Below, piece after piece: positions 43,828-52,099 of a stretch of DNA of 64,000 nt. How positions within the stretch are numbered: the stretch's first letter is position 1; every line of letters starts with the position of its first letter. The notes under the pieces are model-generated. The model was not told where the DNA came from. It saw only the letters and a program-made list of their open reading frames with translations, and searched no databases. The position numbers and the translations under genes were made by a program. The DNA is from Brevibacterium sp. JSBI002 (lineage in GTDB: Bacteria > Actinomycetota > Actinomycetes > Actinomycetales > Brevibacteriaceae), in contig NZ_CP110341.1 of the NCBI RefSeq assembly GCF_026013965.1, positions 2,976,001 through 3,040,000 of the forward strand. Reading direction: 5' to 3'.

Positions 43828-44289
43828 ATGCTTAAAGGCTTCAGAGACTTCATTCTCCAGGGGAATGTCGTCGAACTCGCAACCGCGGTCATCATCGGCG
43901 GTGCCTTCACCGCGATCGTCACTGCGTTCTCCGACAAGATCATCAACCCCCTCATCGCTGCCGTCGGCGGCGCCGAGGGTCCTGCTCTGTCGTTCCAGAT
44001 CAAGCCGAACGTCCCGGAGACGACCATCGATTTGGGCGCGGTCATCACCGCGGCCATCAACTTCCTCATCGTCGCCGCTATCGTCTACTTCATCATCATC
44101 GTGCCGATGAACAAGCTCAACGAGCTGCGTAAGCGCGGAGCGCCCGAGGAAGAGGTTCCTCCGACCACCGAGGATCTGCTCGGCGACATCCGCGAGATCC
44201 TGCGCAACCAGACCGCTGCTGCCGCCGGACCTGCTGAGGGTCCGGCCACCGACGGTCCGATCGATCCGAACCAGCTTCCGCGGCACTGA
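43828..44289 (+). CDS. mscL: Large-conductance mechanosensitive channel
   Basis: 153 residues. MLKGFRDFILQGNVVELATA with AVIIGGAFTAIVTAFSDKII (TM1 gate), then AVITAAINFLIVAAIVYFII (TM2) and PPTTEDLLGDIREILRNQ. It opens under membrane tension to release solutes in hypo-osmotic shock. GAAAGG lies ten bases upstream of the ATG. The C-terminus has a short Ala/Pro tail beyond the usual bundle. It ends in a strong terminator. Confidence 0.97.
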   Translation: MLKGFRDFILQGNVVELATAVIIGGAFTAIVTAFSDKIINPLIAAVGGAEGPALSFQIKPNVPETTIDLGAVITAAINFLIVAAIVYFIIIVPMNKLNELRKRGAPEEEVPPTTEDLLGDIREILRNQTAAAAGPAEGPATDGPIDPNQLPRH

Positions 44290-44306
44290 TCACCAGCCGA
44301 TCGCAC

Positions 44307-44340
44307 AGAAGGCCCGCTCTCATCCGAGAGCGGGCCTTCT
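44307..44340 (+). terminator. Intrinsic terminator of mscL
   Basis: Perfect 14-base stem AGAAGGCCCGCTCT / AGAGCGGGCCTTCT with a six-base loop, followed by TTC. Confidence 0.9.
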
Positions 44341-44449
44341 TCATGTCTGTAACCTATCGGGCTATCTGAGACCGATCGGGCGCTGTTGACCGACCGTAAA
44401 GGGCGGGTTCGACGTCCGGACAGATCGAAGCCACTAGACGGAACAGTAG

Positions 44450-44770
44450 CTATGACCAGTGTGGGGGCTTCTGCGAACGGTAGTAGTCCTCGGTGAAGCC
44501 GCCGCCACCGGAGTCGGCTTCATTGCGCAGAGTCGCTCGATATCGGCGCTTCGCCGCTTCGATCCGGGCCCTCCGAGACTCATCAGTTTCGGCATCGCCG
44601 TCGCAATGTGATGGCTGTACCGGCTCAGCGCCGGACTCGCCGTCGCCGTGCGGTGGCTCGTCCAGTTCAGTGTTCAACCCGCTGACGCTGGGATCAACCG
44701 TTTCTCGGTCGCTGCCGCTCGTTCCTCGGTCGCAATCAGCATCCTCGGTGCCGGTGGGCCGCTCAGGCAT
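44450..44770 (-). CDS. Small hypothetical protein coupled to the helicase-like gene
   Basis: 106 residues from ATG at 44770, which overlaps the 3' end of the 1660-residue gene by eight bases; the frame is open further upstream only as an out-of-frame reading of that gene. Acidic, Glu/Ser-rich first half, then RARIEAAKRRYRATLRNEAD and a C-terminal GFTEDYYRSQKPPHWS. The PPHW(S/G) ending is one I have seen in short conserved actinobacterial hypotheticals. No membrane helix. Translational coupling suggests it partners with the large protein. Confidence 0.6.
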   Translation of the reverse strand: MPERPTGTEDADCDRGTSGSDRETVDPSVSGLNTELDEPPHGDGESGAEPVQPSHCDGDAETDESRRARIEAAKRRYRATLRNEADSGGGGFTEDYYRSQKPPHWS

Positions 44771-47700
44771 CGTCGTTCTTCGACCCCGACTTCGCCGAGG
44801 CGGTCCCGTCCATCCCGGATTCAGCCGACTCCGACTCGGACTCCCCCGACTCCGCCTCGGCCGAATCCGACCCGCCAAAGTCAGCGGCGGTCGAATCCTC
44901 GTCGGCCGAATCCGAGTCTGCGGACTCGGCCCCAACTGCACCGGCTGCTGCAGCGTCACGCGGTCCAGCTGCCTTCGCGGACGAACCTGCACCGTCGTCC
45001 CCGGCACTGTCGGACCCCGCACCGACCGAATCGCTGTGGACGGACTCGTCGGCCGCCTCGGGGACCTGCTCGTTGCTTGCGGTCTGCACGAGGCCGGCTG
45101 ACCGGAGCTCGTCGGCACGGATCTTGCCGGTGTCGAAGGTCGGCAGGATCTCGTCTTCGACGGGTCCAGTCGAGTTGGACCGTGGGATGAACACCTCGGC
45201 GCCGGTGACCTTCTTCGCCTGCGCATGGCGTTCCCGGTAACGGTCCACGGCGGCCTGCAGCTGGGAATCGCCGCGGCTCGAGTTGCCCTTCTGCGCCAGG
45301 GCGGTGCGCAGCAGATCCTTGATCTCACCGTCGCCGCGCACGACCGCATCCGACTGGATCCAGTCGATCATCTGATCGAGGCCCTCGGCGGAGTACTTGT
45401 GCATCGGCAGACCGGGCACGAGCTTCGGTCGGCTGCCGGTGCGGCCGACGACCACCGAGGCGGCACGCGCCGCATTGAGCACGGCCTGCGGGCTCATCGT
45501 CTCCACGGTGGCACGCCAGGCCTCGAAGATCTTCTCGGTCTCGGACTGCGGGTCGACGAACGCATCGGTCGACCACACGCGCATGAACTTCCAGCCTCGG
45601 CGGCTCAGCTGTTCGGGCAGCACCCGGTCCCGCTGGCGCAGGCTGCGCATCGACGCGTATTCGGGTCCGTCACCGGCGACGGCGATGATCATTCCGTGCT
45701 CGTCCTCGGTGGAGTTCGCCACGGCCAGGTCGATGCCGTTGTAGTGCTCGTGAGCAACGACGCCGAGCTGCAGCAGCCGGTCGGCGATGTCGTTGAACAG
45801 CGGATCGTAGATCTCGCCGTGCGGTCCGGGCTGGTGGACGCCGCCGGTCGCGACCTCCTCGAGCAGCTGCGGGAGCATGACCGCTCCCCCGTTGAGTTTG
45901 CTGCGATCGAAGTCCTCGGCCTCGATGCTCGAGACCAGAGTCAGCCGCTTCCGGGCCCGCGTCATCGTGGCCGCGAGGATGCGACGACCGTCCGCCCCGG
46001 ACAGCGGACCGAAGTCATGGATGACGCGACCGTGGACGGTGCGGCCGTAGCCGAGGGTGAAGATCACGGCATCGCGCGACATGCCCTGGACGCGTTCGGC
46101 GTCGGTGACGACGAACGGCTCCTTCGATGAGTCGTTGAAGAACGCCGCCACATACGGCAGATCCTTCATCGCCCGCGAGATCGCCGTCGCCACTCGCTGA
46201 GCGTGATGTGGGGTGAGCGCGACGACGGCCAGCGACTCTCGCGACCGGTTCCGCGCGTGTTTGAGCACCAGATCGACGACGCGCTTGACCTCGGCGTCGG
46301 GACTCTCGACCCGACCGGTGCCGATGTCTGTTGGGCCTCTGCCGTCGGCGACATAGGAGAATTCGAGGCCGCTGCCCTCACCGGTGTGCGCGGTCGGCAG
46401 CGTCGAAATCGTCGAATCGTAGAAGTGCCGGTTGGCCAGGTCGATGAGCCCGACCGGGGACAGTCGGTAGGAGTTCGACAGCCGCATCCGCGGCAGGAAC
46501 TCGCCGAGGCGGTCCTGCACAGAGCGCGGATGTTTCCCATCGTCCATACCGAAGCGATCGACCGCGATCGAGAACGGCCGCGGTCCGAGCAGTCGGGAGT
46601 CACCGAGGGAGATGACCTGGCGGGCTCGGGTGATTCCGGGGACGACATCGGCCACCGAGAGCCGTCCGGCATCGGCGATGACGACCGCATCGAAGAGAGG
46701 CAGGGCGGAGAAGAGTTCGGGCACCGTGTACGGGCTGCCCATCCAGACCGGGGCCAGAGTCGTCAGCAGTTCGGGTGCCTGAGTGGAGATCCGCTTCGTC
46801 GAGGTGTGCTTCGACAGCAGCTCCTGTTTGATGACTCCGGCGGCGATCGGATCGGATTCGATTCCGCGCTTCCAAGCCTGCGCATGGTTGAAGCGCAGGC
46901 GGGAGGCGCCGGCGGCGACGAAGGCGCGGTCGTTCTCGCGGAAGCCTTCGGCGACCTGGTGGAGAGCGGCACCGTCGTGGCGGCCGATCGCGGGATCTTC
47001 ACCGGCCATGGTCTGCAGCACGGAGGCCCAGTAGGCGAGGTCGAATTCGGGGCCGACGAGTGACTCGTCGACCTTGCGTCGGCGCAGATCGGCCATGAGG
47101 TCGCCGAGGCCCTCGCCGTCGAGCTCACGCTGCAGGCGGGAGCGTTCGGGCAGATCGGCGAGATTCTCCGAGTCGCTGCCCATCGCCTCGGCGCGTGCCT
47201 GGAGTTCCTCGATGAGCATCGATCCGAGGTCCCCGCCGTCCGGGGTCGTCTCGAGGATCGGGGCGAGCTTGGCCATATCGGCTTCGACGCTCTGGAGGAT
47301 CTCGTCGGCTTCGAGGACGCCGCGCGGGATCTGCGGGCGGCCGTCGTGTCCGGCGAGGTCCGAGAGGATGACCCGCTGGGCGCGGACGTCGATGAGGGCC
47401 TCGTGGAGGTCAGTCACCTCGGCGCCGGGGCGGAGGAATTCCGCGGCCGACTTCTTCAGCCGACGGCGCTGCATCATGCCCATCTCGACGCCGACATCGG
47501 CCCGGTATTCGGGTGTGCCCGTGGCGGCGATGAGGTCGTCGAGGCGGTGATCGTAGATGTCGGGAGCGAAGTTGTCGAGCGTCTTGCGCACGCGCAGGAG
47601 CACGCGGATGGCGCGGGACCAGTCGTCGACATTGCGGCGCGGGTTGAGTTTCGCCTTCTGCAGCACCGGTTCGGTGGCTGCGACGAGGTCGGGGATCGTC

Positions 47701-49745
47701 CGGCCGATGCGTTCGGCCACGGTGCGTGCGGCTTCGGCTTCTTCGACGGACTTGAGGTCGGCCCCGAACCAGACGGTGTCTTCGACGTCGAGGGTGAAAG
47801 CACCCAGTCCGGCGAGTTCACCGAGTTTGCCGCGCAGGATGTTCCGGCGGTCGTCACTGGCACCGAGGATGTCATCGTCGAAGCGCACCGGGGTCTGCGG
47901 GGAGTCATCACCGGAGGTCAGTTCGGCGAGGTGCTGCATGGTTTCGTAGACGGAGACGTCCCACGGCTTGCGCCGGCGGTGCAGGGAGGAGACATGGTCG
48001 GCCAGGGTCGCCCGCTGTTCGTTGAGTTCGGTCAGCAGGTGGGAGAGGTCCGGGCGTTCGGATTTCTCTGCCGAGGCGATGAGACCGATGAGCTGTTTGC
48101 GGATGTCTTCCGAGCCGGCGCGGGTGTCGACAGCGAAGTCGGAGAGTCCGACCTCGCCGAGGCGGGCGGAGAAATCGTCGAGCGCATCGGAGGTCTGCGC
48201 GAGGAAGAGCACGCTCTTGCCGGTGTGTGCCAGTGTGGTGGCCACAGCGACGGCAACCTGAGTGGCACCGGTTCCGGGCGGGGTGTCGACGACGACGGAG
48301 TGACCGGACACGGCAGCGTCGACGACGGCCTGCTGGTCACCGTCGACATCGATGACGAGGAATTCTTCCTGCGGCTTCCGATCCGGAAGCGGGGTGATCG
48401 GCTCCTGAAGCGCAGCCGGTACGACGTCCTCGCCGTCGGCTTCAGCTTCGGGTGCTGTCTTCTCAGACTTGGTCGCCGATACGGCTTCAGCGTCGGTCGA
48501 CGTCTTCTCGTCGACTGTGGTCGTGTCATCGGCCGAATCGGCGGCAGTGACCGGCTTCGCGGCGCCCAGTGGTTCGTCGGTGATCGGCACGGTCGGCTGA
48601 CCGTAGTCCTCATCGTCATCCGCCTCCGCTGCGGCAGCTGTACCGGCAGCTGCCTCGGACGAAGACTTCGCGGACGAAGGCTTCTCTGGCGCAGACTTAT
48701 CACCGGTCTTCTCGCCGCCGGTCGCCGACTCATCAGCGGACTCAACAGCATCCTCGGCGGTGTCGCTCTCTGCCGTTTCCGCAGTCTTCGTCTCGGCTCC
48801 GGACTTCACTGCGTCCGCGGAGGTCGCTTCAGGTGCTGGCTTCTCATCGCCTGCGGGTTCGGTGTCTTTGTCGTCGGACTCGGCGGCGGTCTCCGCCTCA
48901 ACAACACCGGCGACCCTCTTGGCTTCGGCTCGCTTCTGCTCGGCTTCGGCCTTCTCTGCCGCAGCGATCTTCTCGTCCGGGAGGACACCCGGCTGCGGCA
49001 CATACGAAGGCCCACCGAGGGAGGCGCGCACGTCCTCGTCGCCGGCCAGCGCACGCAGAACGGGGTGTTGGGTAGGCAGGTAGTCGGTGGAGAACGGGCT
49101 CGCGATGTTCGCGAACGTCGAGATGATCAGGCGGTGGTTGATCCGCAGACCGGGCACGTTCTGCCCCAGATCGCGCAGACGGTCGAGAGCCGGACCCGGA
49201 TCGAATCCGTGCGGTCCACCGGTCGCGTCGACCCATTCGTCGACGGGCACGTCGAGGTCGTATTCCTCGCGCAGGTGCTGGACGAGTGCGGGGTTGATCG
49301 TGATCTCGTTGTCGAGCACGATCTCGTAGTCCTCGACGCGGGACCCGCGAGGCACCAGTGTGATGTGGCGCATGACGACGGGGGCGTTGAACTTGAACTT
49401 CGCGTCCTTTTCCGTCCACGAAGCGAATCCGAGCGCCAGGTGAGCGGTGCGGATGCCGCGTTCGTTGTCGAGCTGCTCTGCCTTCGACCGGATGGATTTC
49501 GCACGCCGGCGGGCATCCGTGAGGATGTCGTGGTCGCGGATGAGGCTGGAGAGTCGAGTGGCGCGACCGGCCAGCAGCTGCGCCAGGCCGGAGGGGTGGG
49601 CGCCGGAGAGGTCGATGCTGCCGTCACGCGAGTCCCGGAAATGAAGCATGGTGTCGCGACCGCCCAGATGGGCAGCCTGCTTCTTCCACTCGGCGAAGAC
49701 ATCTCCGAGTTCTGGGAACTGTTCGTCTCTAACGGAATCCGACAC
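44763..49745 (-). CDS. Large superfamily-1 helicase-like protein with degenerate ATPase and nuclease motifs
   Basis: 1660 residues, intact. Layout: conserved N-terminal domain (1-240; GASWTE-type start, EITINPALVQHLREEYDLD), long acidic linker (about 245-430), helicase core (about 450-1300), endonuclease-like domain (about 1335-1410; GPEYASMRSLRQRDRV, GWKFMRVWSTDAFVDP) and a low-complexity tail (about 1560-1660). In active relatives the P-loop reads GPPGTGK(S/T), here TPPGTGATQ near residue 494; motif II DEAS reads ADAG; motif III GDxxQLPP reads GDSRLLGPRP; the nuclease E-x-DG reads AVAGDG. Motif VI (TRARKRLTLVSS) is kept. It probably lacks ATPase activity, yet the gene is not decayed. The function is unknown. 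Confidence 0.75.
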   Translation of the reverse strand: MSDSVRDEQFPELGDVFAEWKKQAAHLGGRDTMLHFRDSRDGSIDLSGAHPSGLAQLLAGRATRLSSLIRDHDILTDARRRAKSIRSKAEQLDNERGIRTAHLALGFASWTEKDAKFKFNAPVVMRHITLVPRGSRVEDYEIVLDNEITINPALVQHLREEYDLDVPVDEWVDATGGPHGFDPGPALDRLRDLGQNVPGLRINHRLIISTFANIASPFSTDYLPTQHPVLRALAGDEDVRASLGGPSYVPQPGVLPDEKIAAAEKAEAEQKRAEAKRVAGVVEAETAAESDDKDTEPAGDEKPAPEATSADAVKSGAETKTAETAESDTAEDAVESADESATGGEKTGDKSAPEKPSSAKSSSEAAAGTAAAAEADDDEDYGQPTVPITDEPLGAAKPVTAADSADDTTTVDEKTSTDAEAVSATKSEKTAPEAEADGEDVVPAALQEPITPLPDRKPQEEFLVIDVDGDQQAVVDAAVSGHSVVVDTPPGTGATQVAVAVATTLAHTGKSVLFLAQTSDALDDFSARLGEVGLSDFAVDTRAGSEDIRKQLIGLIASAEKSERPDLSHLLTELNEQRATLADHVSSLHRRRKPWDVSVYETMQHLAELTSGDDSPQTPVRFDDDILGASDDRRNILRGKLGELAGLGAFTLDVEDTVWFGADLKSVEEAEAARTVAERIGRTIPDLVAATEPVLQKAKLNPRRNVDDWSRAIRVLLRVRKTLDNFAPDIYDHRLDDLIAATGTPEYRADVGVEMGMMQRRRLKKSAAEFLRPGAEVTDLHEALIDVRAQRVILSDLAGHDGRPQIPRGVLEADEILQSVEADMAKLAPILETTPDGGDLGSMLIEELQARAEAMGSDSENLADLPERSRLQRELDGEGLGDLMADLRRRKVDESLVGPEFDLAYWASVLQTMAGEDPAIGRHDGAALHQVAEGFRENDRAFVAAGASRLRFNHAQAWKRGIESDPIAAGVIKQELLSKHTSTKRISTQAPELLTTLAPVWMGSPYTVPELFSALPLFDAVVIADAGRLSVADVVPGITRARQVISLGDSRLLGPRPFSIAVDRFGMDDGKHPRSVQDRLGEFLPRMRLSNSYRLSPVGLIDLANRHFYDSTISTLPTAHTGEGSGLEFSYVADGRGPTDIGTGRVESPDAEVKRVVDLVLKHARNRSRESLAVVALTPHHAQRVATAISRAMKDLPYVAAFFNDSSKEPFVVTDAERVQGMSRDAVIFTLGYGRTVHGRVIHDFGPLSGADGRRILAATMTRARKRLTLVSSIEAEDFDRSKLNGGAVMLPQLLEEVATGGVHQPGPHGEIYDPLFNDIADRLLQLGVVAHEHYNGIDLAVANSTEDEHGMIIAVAGDGPEYASMRSLRQRDRVLPEQLSRRGWKFMRVWSTDAFVDPQSETEKIFEAWRATVETMSPQAVLNAARAASVVVGRTGSRPKLVPGLPMHKYSAEGLDQMIDWIQSDAVVRGDGEIKDLLRTALAQKGNSSRGDSQLQAAVDRYRERHAQAKKVTGAEVFIPRSNSTGPVEDEILPTFDTGKIRADELRSAGLVQTASNEQVPEAADESVHSDSVGAGSDSAGDDGAGSSAKAAGPRDAAAAGAVGAESADSDSADEDSTAADFGGSDSAEAESGESESESAESGMDGTASAKSGSKNDDA

Positions 49746-49852
49746 AATTCGACCCTAACGAGAATCTGTCCATAATAGGTGCTGGCACACCGTGGAACAG
49801 TGAGGTTTCTTCTACGCTACACTGGGTGTTCGTGGTTGAGGACGACCACCTG

Positions 49853-49925
49853 GCCCCCGTAGCTCAGGGGATAGAGCACCGCTCTCCTAAAGCGGGTGTC
49901 GGCAGTTCGAATCTGCCCGGGGGCG
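49853..49925 (+). tRNA. tRNA-Arg (anticodon CCT)
   Basis: Full cloverleaf: acceptor GCCCCCG/CGGGGGC, D-arm GCTCAGGGGATAGAGC, anticodon arm CCGCT-CTCCTAA-AGCGG, variable loop GTGTC, T-arm GGCAG-TTCGAAT-CTGCC, discriminator G. CCA is not encoded. It reads AGG codons. Confidence 0.97.
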
Positions 49926-49978
49926 CCGGAACCACCTGACTGAGCAAGTTCCACTTGCCGATGTCGCCCAGACCCACC

Positions 49979-50021
49979 ATCACCGAGGCGGCCGATCGTA
50001 TCGATCGGCCGCCTCGGTGAT
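49979..50021. terminator. 43-bp palindrome after tRNA-Arg, built from two inverted copies of the CCGAGGCGG motif
   Basis: Twenty-base perfect arms (ATCACCGAGGCGGCCGATCG and its complement) around the trinucleotide TAT. It begins 54 bases after the tRNA. Confidence 0.75.
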
Positions 50022-50080
50022 CGTCTTCCGGCCTGAAGGATTCGAGCCTCGTGATCGGGGTTCTCGGACTCAGGACGGTT

Positions 50081-51145
50081 CTAGAGGCCAGGCTCTGCCG
50101 AGGCCTCGTTGGTCTTGCGTCGCCCGTGATCACGGGCGACGCGGACGACCATCGTCGGGCACTGCGAGTACGGCAGCACCGACTGCGAGGTCGAACCGAG
50201 CAGGAGCCCGGCGAATCCACCGCGGCCCCGCGATCCGATGACGAGCACTTCGGCCGTGTCAGAGGCGCGGACGAGCACCTCGGCGGGCTGGCCGTCAAAT
50301 AGCGTCCACGTGACGTCGAGATCGGGGAACTCCTCGGCCAGGCGCTGCTTGGCGACGACGAGCTTGTCCGCACCCTCGTTGACGAGGCGTTCGAGATCGG
50401 CGGTGCTCGGCAGCCACTCGGGACCGATGACCGTTGTGGTGATCACGGCGACGATGTGCAGCGGTGAGCCACGGCGCACAGCCAGTCGGGCCGCCTTCCA
50501 CAGCGCCGGGGATTCGGCGCCGAGCGAGTCGACGCCGACGACGACCTTCCCGTCGAAGCGCAGACCTTCGATCGACTCGGCATTCGGGTCGTGGGTTTCG
50601 ACATCGACCCCGTCCTGTCGGATCGGCCGCGACGAGGTCGGGTGCGCGGGGCGCTCGGCCTGATCGTCCCAGCAGGAGGGGACGACGACCGTCGGGCACG
50701 CGGAGTGCGCCGGCAGAGCGCTCGAGACCGTGCCGAGGAGACGACCGGCGAAGCCGCCGCGCCCGCGAGAGCCGACAACGGTGAGGCAGCCGGTCTTCGA
50801 TTCGTCGATGAGCACACCGGCGGCGTCTCCGATCTCGATGACCGCCTCGACGGGAACACCGGCGGCTTTGACCTCGGCAGCTGCTTCCTTGAGCGTGTTC
50901 GTCACGGCCGCGCGGATCGAGCTGTCGTCGATCGGCACATAGGACACGTCGATGGCGGCTGCGGCCACGCTCGGGATGGTGTAGGCGCCGACGAGGCGGA
51001 TCGGACGGTTCAGGGAGCGAGCCTCTTGGATCGCCCAGGCCAGGGCGTTGCGGCTCGGCGGCGAACCGTCGATTCCGACGATGACGGCTTCGGGCTCACC
51101 GGCCGGGGCCGGGTCGGGGTTCTGTGGGCGATCCTGCTCACTCAT
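50081..51145 (-). CDS. Universal stress protein, tandem Usp domains
   Basis: 354 residues with two Usp domains. The first: EAVIVGIDGSPPSRNALAWA ... VVGSRGRGGFAGRLLGTVSS. The second: KVVVGVDSLGAESPALWKAA ... VIGSRGRGGFAGLLLGSTSQ. Each keeps the ATP-binding G-x2-G-x9-G(S/T) loop (SRGRGGFAG). Such proteins act in stress survival and dormancy. The start has AGGAGC-like purines upstream. It lies alone between tRNA-Arg and the HNH gene. Confidence 0.9.
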   Translation of the reverse strand: MSEQDRPQNPDPAPAGEPEAVIVGIDGSPPSRNALAWAIQEARSLNRPIRLVGAYTIPSVAAAAIDVSYVPIDDSSIRAAVTNTLKEAAAEVKAAGVPVEAVIEIGDAAGVLIDESKTGCLTVVGSRGRGGFAGRLLGTVSSALPAHSACPTVVVPSCWDDQAERPAHPTSSRPIRQDGVDVETHDPNAESIEGLRFDGKVVVGVDSLGAESPALWKAARLAVRRGSPLHIVAVITTTVIGPEWLPSTADLERLVNEGADKLVVAKQRLAEEFPDLDVTWTLFDGQPAEVLVRASDTAEVLVIGSRGRGGFAGLLLGSTSQSVLPYSQCPTMVVRVARDHGRRKTNEASAEPGL

Positions 51146-51327
51146 CGCAAGCTCCTTGGGTCGAAGCGAACTTCTGTTTCGTCCACCCTAGAGCACATTG
51201 ACGGTGAGAACTTCACCTATGTCACATCGTTATCCGAATTGCACCAACATTCGGACAACACCGTCCCCTATCTGGGACGATGCCGAATCTCGGCCGTGGA
51301 AGCCGGAGTCCGGAACCGCCTCGGCGA

Positions 51328-51828
51328 TCAGGCGGCGCTGGAGTACTCGAGGAATGGTCGCCACTTCTCGACGGGTTTGTCGATCCCACGCATCCACAGC
51401 TGACCGAGGCGGGGCTCCTGCGGAAGGAAGCTGAGCTTCCATCCGATCTCACTGAGGGTGCGATTGCCCTTGCGATTGTTGCATTCGCGGCAGCACGCGA
51501 CGAGATTCTCCCACGTGTTGGCTCCTCCGCGGGACCGTGGGACGACGTGGTCGACGGTGTACGCCGGTTTCGAGCAGTAGGCGCAGCGGTGGCCGTCCCG
51601 CCGCAGGACTCCGCGACGGGAGAGCGAGACGCGGCGGTTGCTCGGCGGGCGCACATAGCGGGTGAGCAGGATGACGGAGGGCTGATCGAGACTCATGTGC
51701 TCGGATCTCACCGGAATGTCCTCTGCGGCCAGGACTGTCGCCTTTCCGGTCAGCACGAGCACCACGGCTCGTGTGAACGGAACGATCGACAACGGTTCAT
51801 AACCGGCGTTCAGCACGAGAGTCTTCAT
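51328..51828 (-). CDS. HNH endonuclease
   Basis: 166 residues. MKTLVLNAGYEPLSIVPFTR and AVVLVLTGKATVLAAED form the conserved N-terminal segment of the actinobacterial HNH family. The HNH core is RRDGHRCAYCSKPAYTVDHV, VPRSRGGANTWENLVACCRE and CNNRKGNRTL, with the two CxxC zinc pairs and His of VDHV. A housekeeping, likely structure- or damage-specific nuclease of unknown target. The 5' leader contains a terminator-like hairpin 62 bases before the start. Confidence 0.9.
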   Translation of the reverse strand: MKTLVLNAGYEPLSIVPFTRAVVLVLTGKATVLAAEDIPVRSEHMSLDQPSVILLTRYVRPPSNRRVSLSRRGVLRRDGHRCAYCSKPAYTVDHVVPRSRGGANTWENLVACCRECNNRKGNRTLSEIGWKLSFLPQEPRLGQLWMRGIDKPVEKWRPFLEYSSAA

Positions 51829-51890
51829 ATCTCGCCCCTCATCTTCTTCTCTACTGGGCCGAAACCGGCTGCCCCGGCCCCAGGGAACAC

Positions 51891-51920
51891 AAAAGGCGCC
51901 GTGCTCATGGGCACGACGCC
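51891..51920 (-). terminator. Terminator-like hairpin in the 5' leader of the HNH gene
   Basis: On the minus strand a ten-base stem (GGCGTCGTGC / GCACGGCGCC, one G-T pair) with a six-base loop is followed directly by TTTT. It could be an attenuator, or end an unannotated transcript from the upstream gene-free stretch. Confidence 0.7.
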
Positions 51921-51977
51921 TGGGAAAGAGGGCACGGAGACAGATATGTACTCCGCACCAGAGACTGGAGCGGCTAT

Positions 51978-51990
51978 TCGAATTATTCGA
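51978..51990. promoter_or_regulatory. Perfect dyad TCGAAT-N-ATTCGA
   Basis: TCGAATTATTCGA, in an AT-rich part of the NlpC-HNH intergenic region, 150 bases before the HNH start; operator candidate. Confidence 0.4.
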
Positions 51991-52023
51991 CTATGCCCCA
52001 TCTGCTTTCCTTCGCATCAGCGG

Positions 52024-52041
52024 TTGACACCACTTGGTGTC
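52024..52041 (+). promoter_or_regulatory. Consensus -35 TTGACA overlapping a perfect dyad
   Basis: TTGACA (52024-52029) runs into GACACCACTTGGTGTC (52026-52041), a 7-2-7 perfect inverted repeat. Only a weak -10 (TTTATG at 17 bases) follows. No gene starts downstream on this strand. Confidence 0.4.
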
Positions 52042-52099
52042 CACCATTTATGGAACTCAATCTTCTCCAGAGTAACGCCGCGCGCGCCCGTGACCCAAT

